From Clostridiales bacterium (GTDB lineage Bacteria > Bacillota > Clostridia > Christensenellales > Borkfalkiaceae): DNA of 64,000 bases. The position numbers and the translations under genes were made by a program. The stretch lies in the NCBI GenBank assembly GCA_015069425.1, contig SVIP01000005.1, positions 62,001 to 126,000 on the forward strand, written 5' to 3'. Positions 62,531 to 64,000 of the stretch are shown in pieces (positions within the stretch are counted from its first letter, which is position 1; each line of letters starts with the position of its first letter). The notes beneath the pieces are model-generated. The model had not been told where the DNA came from, did not search any database, and saw only the letters and a list, made by a program, of their open reading frames with translations.

Positions 62531-63505
62531 TTAAAGCAATGTTTTTCTGAGGTCTTCATTTGTTAGTGGTGATAAATATTTTATCGGCACGTCAAATACG
62601 GTAACAACTCCTGTCTTGCCCTCTTTTGCCATCTTTGCAACCGCTCTTCCGTACGCTACTAATACACTACCCGTAAGTTCGGGATTAGAATCAAGTTTTA
62701 GAGAAAGTTCAAGTAAGTGTGCGTTTTCTTTTGTTGTATTCCCAGAACGGAAAACAAATCCGCCGTGAGAGAGTTTTTGTTGCATACTCCTTACTTCTTC
62801 TTCACTAACAAAATTTACTATAGTATCGTAATCTGCAAAATAGTTAGGCATTTCTTTAATCGCCTTTTCAATAGCAGATTTGTCTACACCGTCGTCTACT
62901 GCAACAAAACATTCTCTAAGGTGTTTATCTCTTGTAGAAAGTTTTGGATTTTGCCCACTTCTAACAGCAGATAATGCCTCCTCCTTAGGTATGGTGTACT
63001 GAATTGCGTTTTTAACACCCTCAATTCTTCTAATTGCGTCGCTATGCCCTTGAGAAACACCTTTACCCCAGAAAGTATAATCATTTCCATCAGGCAAAAC
63101 TGCACCAAAAAGCATTCTTGCAATCGAGAATACGCCTGGGTCCCAACCGATACTAATTGCTGAAAGAGTACCATTTTCTTTTGCTACCTTTTCAAGTTTA
63201 TCATAGTATTCTGGAATCTTTGCGTGTGTATCAAATGAATCTACTGTATTAAAATCTTTTAACAAGTTAGCCGTATTATTTGGAAGATCAGTAGCACTTC
63301 CGCCACAAAGTAAAAGAACGTCGATTTCCCCTTTAAATGCTCCAAGTTTTTCCATTGAATAAACGGGGTAATTAACTATAGGATTTAAAGCAGATGGGTC
63401 TCTACGCGTAAAAATCCCCACACACTCCATATCACTTGCTTTGCTTACGGCAAGAGTTACCCCCTTTCCTAAATTACCATATCCAACAATACCAACTTTA
63501 ATCAT
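62531..63505 (-). CDS. ddh: meso-Diaminopimelate dehydrogenase
   Basis: NADPH enzyme that makes meso-diaminopimelate directly from tetrahydrodipicolinate, for lysine and peptidoglycan, 324 residues. The nucleotide-binding motif is VGIVGYGNLGKGV, then FTRRDPSAL, LLCGGSATDLPNN, SFDTHAKIPEYY, and SIGWDPGVFSIARMLFGAVLPDGNDYTFWGKGVSQGHSDAIRRI, all diagnostic of Ddh. AGGTGAA precedes the ATG. It marks a one-step route to DAP that is common in Clostridia and Bacteroidetes. Confidence 0.96.
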   Translation of the reverse strand: MIKVGIVGYGNLGKGVTLAVSKASDMECVGIFTRRDPSALNPIVNYPVYSMEKLGAFKGEIDVLLLCGGSATDLPNNTANLLKDFNTVDSFDTHAKIPEYYDKLEKVAKENGTLSAISIGWDPGVFSIARMLFGAVLPDGNDYTFWGKGVSQGHSDAIRRIEGVKNAIQYTIPKEEALSAVRSGQNPKLSTRDKHLRECFVAVDDGVDKSAIEKAIKEMPNYFADYDTIVNFVSEEEVRSMQQKLSHGGFVFRSGNTTKENAHLLELSLKLDSNPELTGSVLVAYGRAVAKMAKEGKTGVVTVFDVPIKYLSPLTNEDLRKTLL

Positions 63506-63714
63506 AATTTCACCTAATTTCTTTATTTACTATTTAATTTTACAATACTTTTCCATAATAGAAAAGCGTTTTAATAAAAGTTTTTGTTATAACGATTATT
63601 CGTTTTTGTTTTATATCTTTTAATTAGTGTTTTTGTTACAAAATTACTTAAAATATCTTATCATTTTAATTATATAATTAAAAGCACTTCAAGTCAAGGT
63701 CAAGGAGAAAAATT

Positions 63715-64000
63715 TTGAAAACCTTTTTTAAATCCATAGATTATTTTTGTGTATTAAAGTACGCTTGCATATTGTTTAGTTTCTTAGTTTTTGCAAATCT
63801 TGAAACTACGCCTTTGCCATATTCGGCAGGAATTTACGTAGCAGTGCTTGCAAACGGCAGTGCTATAATTACCACTTCACTTTTATATTTAGGCTCTTTT
63901 CTTATAATAAATGCACCAGGTCTTTTAGGTTCGCAGGCTATTTTATGTCTTCTATTTATGATTATTTCTTTAGTGTATAGAAAATTCAACATAAAAACCA
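63715..64000 (+). CDS. N-terminus of an unidentified multi-spanning membrane protein
   Basis: The reading frame is open at the window end and absent from the track. It starts at a TTG preceded by AAGGAG at 7 bases, giving KTFFKSIDYFCVLKYACILF and then at least three hydrophobic stretches (ILFSFLVFA, SAIITTSLLYLGSFLII, AILCLLFMIISLVY). 95 codons are visible. The pattern, with PLPYSAGIYVAVLANG between helices, recalls the N-terminal membrane part of SpoIIE, but this is a weak guess. A TATAAT lies at 63673-63678. The 63506-63714 gap otherwise holds only the ddh upstream region. Confidence 0.6.
   Translation, partial: MKTFFKSIDYFCVLKYACILFSFLVFANLETTPLPYSAGIYVAVLANGSAIITTSLLYLGSFLIINAPGLLGSQAILCLLFMIISLVYRKFNIKT

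Noticed and set aside
1-64000. CRISPR arrays, insertion sequences, prophage or integrative elements
   Set aside because: No regularly spaced direct repeats, transposase, integrase or phage genes were seen, and the gene content is core throughout.

Overview
This window looks like the chromosome of an AT-rich Gram-positive bacterium of the Clostridia (Bacillota), probably an uncultured gut-type lineage. The evidence is the long SRP RNA with an Alu domain, the Bacillota-style S10-spc-alpha ribosomal operon running on into map, a KOW-domain gene and infA, SpoVT and SpoVB sporulation-type proteins, meso-diaminopimelate dehydrogenase, RqcH, and AGGAGG-type ribosome binding sites. Nothing looks like a phage, transposon, CRISPR array or recent island; the region is almost entirely core genome. 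Assignment below class level is not possible by eye.

Layout. 1-806: the 5' two-thirds of metK (minus), divergent from a plus-strand operon (1125-5731) encoding a heterodimeric ABC exporter and a PflX-like radical SAM protein. 5773-11600: a minus-strand operon for spermidine/putrescine uptake (potABCD) plus a NagD-like phosphatase, preceded by a strong promoter, a roughly 300-nt unclassified structured RNA and an intrinsic terminator. 11693-13982: feoA-feoB and a small acidic protein. 14072-30110: the complete S10-spc-alpha operon (rpsJ to rplQ, with secY, adk, map, infA, rpmJ, rpoA). Its leader contains mutually exclusive antiterminator and terminator helices. 30140-37873: clpX, clpP, tig, rqcH, an S4-domain pseudouridine synthase and a membrane-anchored surface protein. 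38077-43347: a MntP-like transporter (plus), a second pseudouridine synthase, an RlmI-like methyltransferase and a eukaryote-type ileS. 43529-45249: SRP RNA (plus), a DUF4432 mutarotase-fold protein and tmRNA (minus). 45273-54870: metA, metY, smpB, rnr, secG, gpmI, a PHP phosphatase, tpiA and pgk. 54994-63505: Na/Pi symporter, trmL, a nitrilase-fold pseudoenzyme, dus, a SpoVB-like flippase, spoVT, a metallo-beta-lactamase lipoprotein and ddh. At 63715 an unidentified membrane protein begins on the plus strand and runs off the window.

How the genes work together. The window is dense in protein synthesis and its quality control: most ribosomal proteins, RNA polymerase alpha, SecY/SecG and SRP RNA for export, trigger factor, and nearly a full stalled-ribosome rescue kit (tmRNA, SmpB, RNase R, ClpXP and RqcH). 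metA has the acetyl-CoA-type active-site signature and sits beside metY, giving a two-step acetylhomoserine route to homocysteine that feeds the metK at the left edge.

Most unusual items: the structured RNA plus terminator in front of potABCD; a PotD that appears anchored by a C-terminal membrane helix rather than a lipid; a PotA with a duplicated C-terminal regulatory domain; the S10 leader attenuator; a nitrilase homologue that has lost all three catalytic residues; FeoB with a fused Cys-rich tail; a PGK with an insertion of about 40 residues; and several genes whose start codons directly abut intrinsic terminators. I did not find a clearly new multi-gene system. The pot leader RNA is the best candidate for something undescribed.
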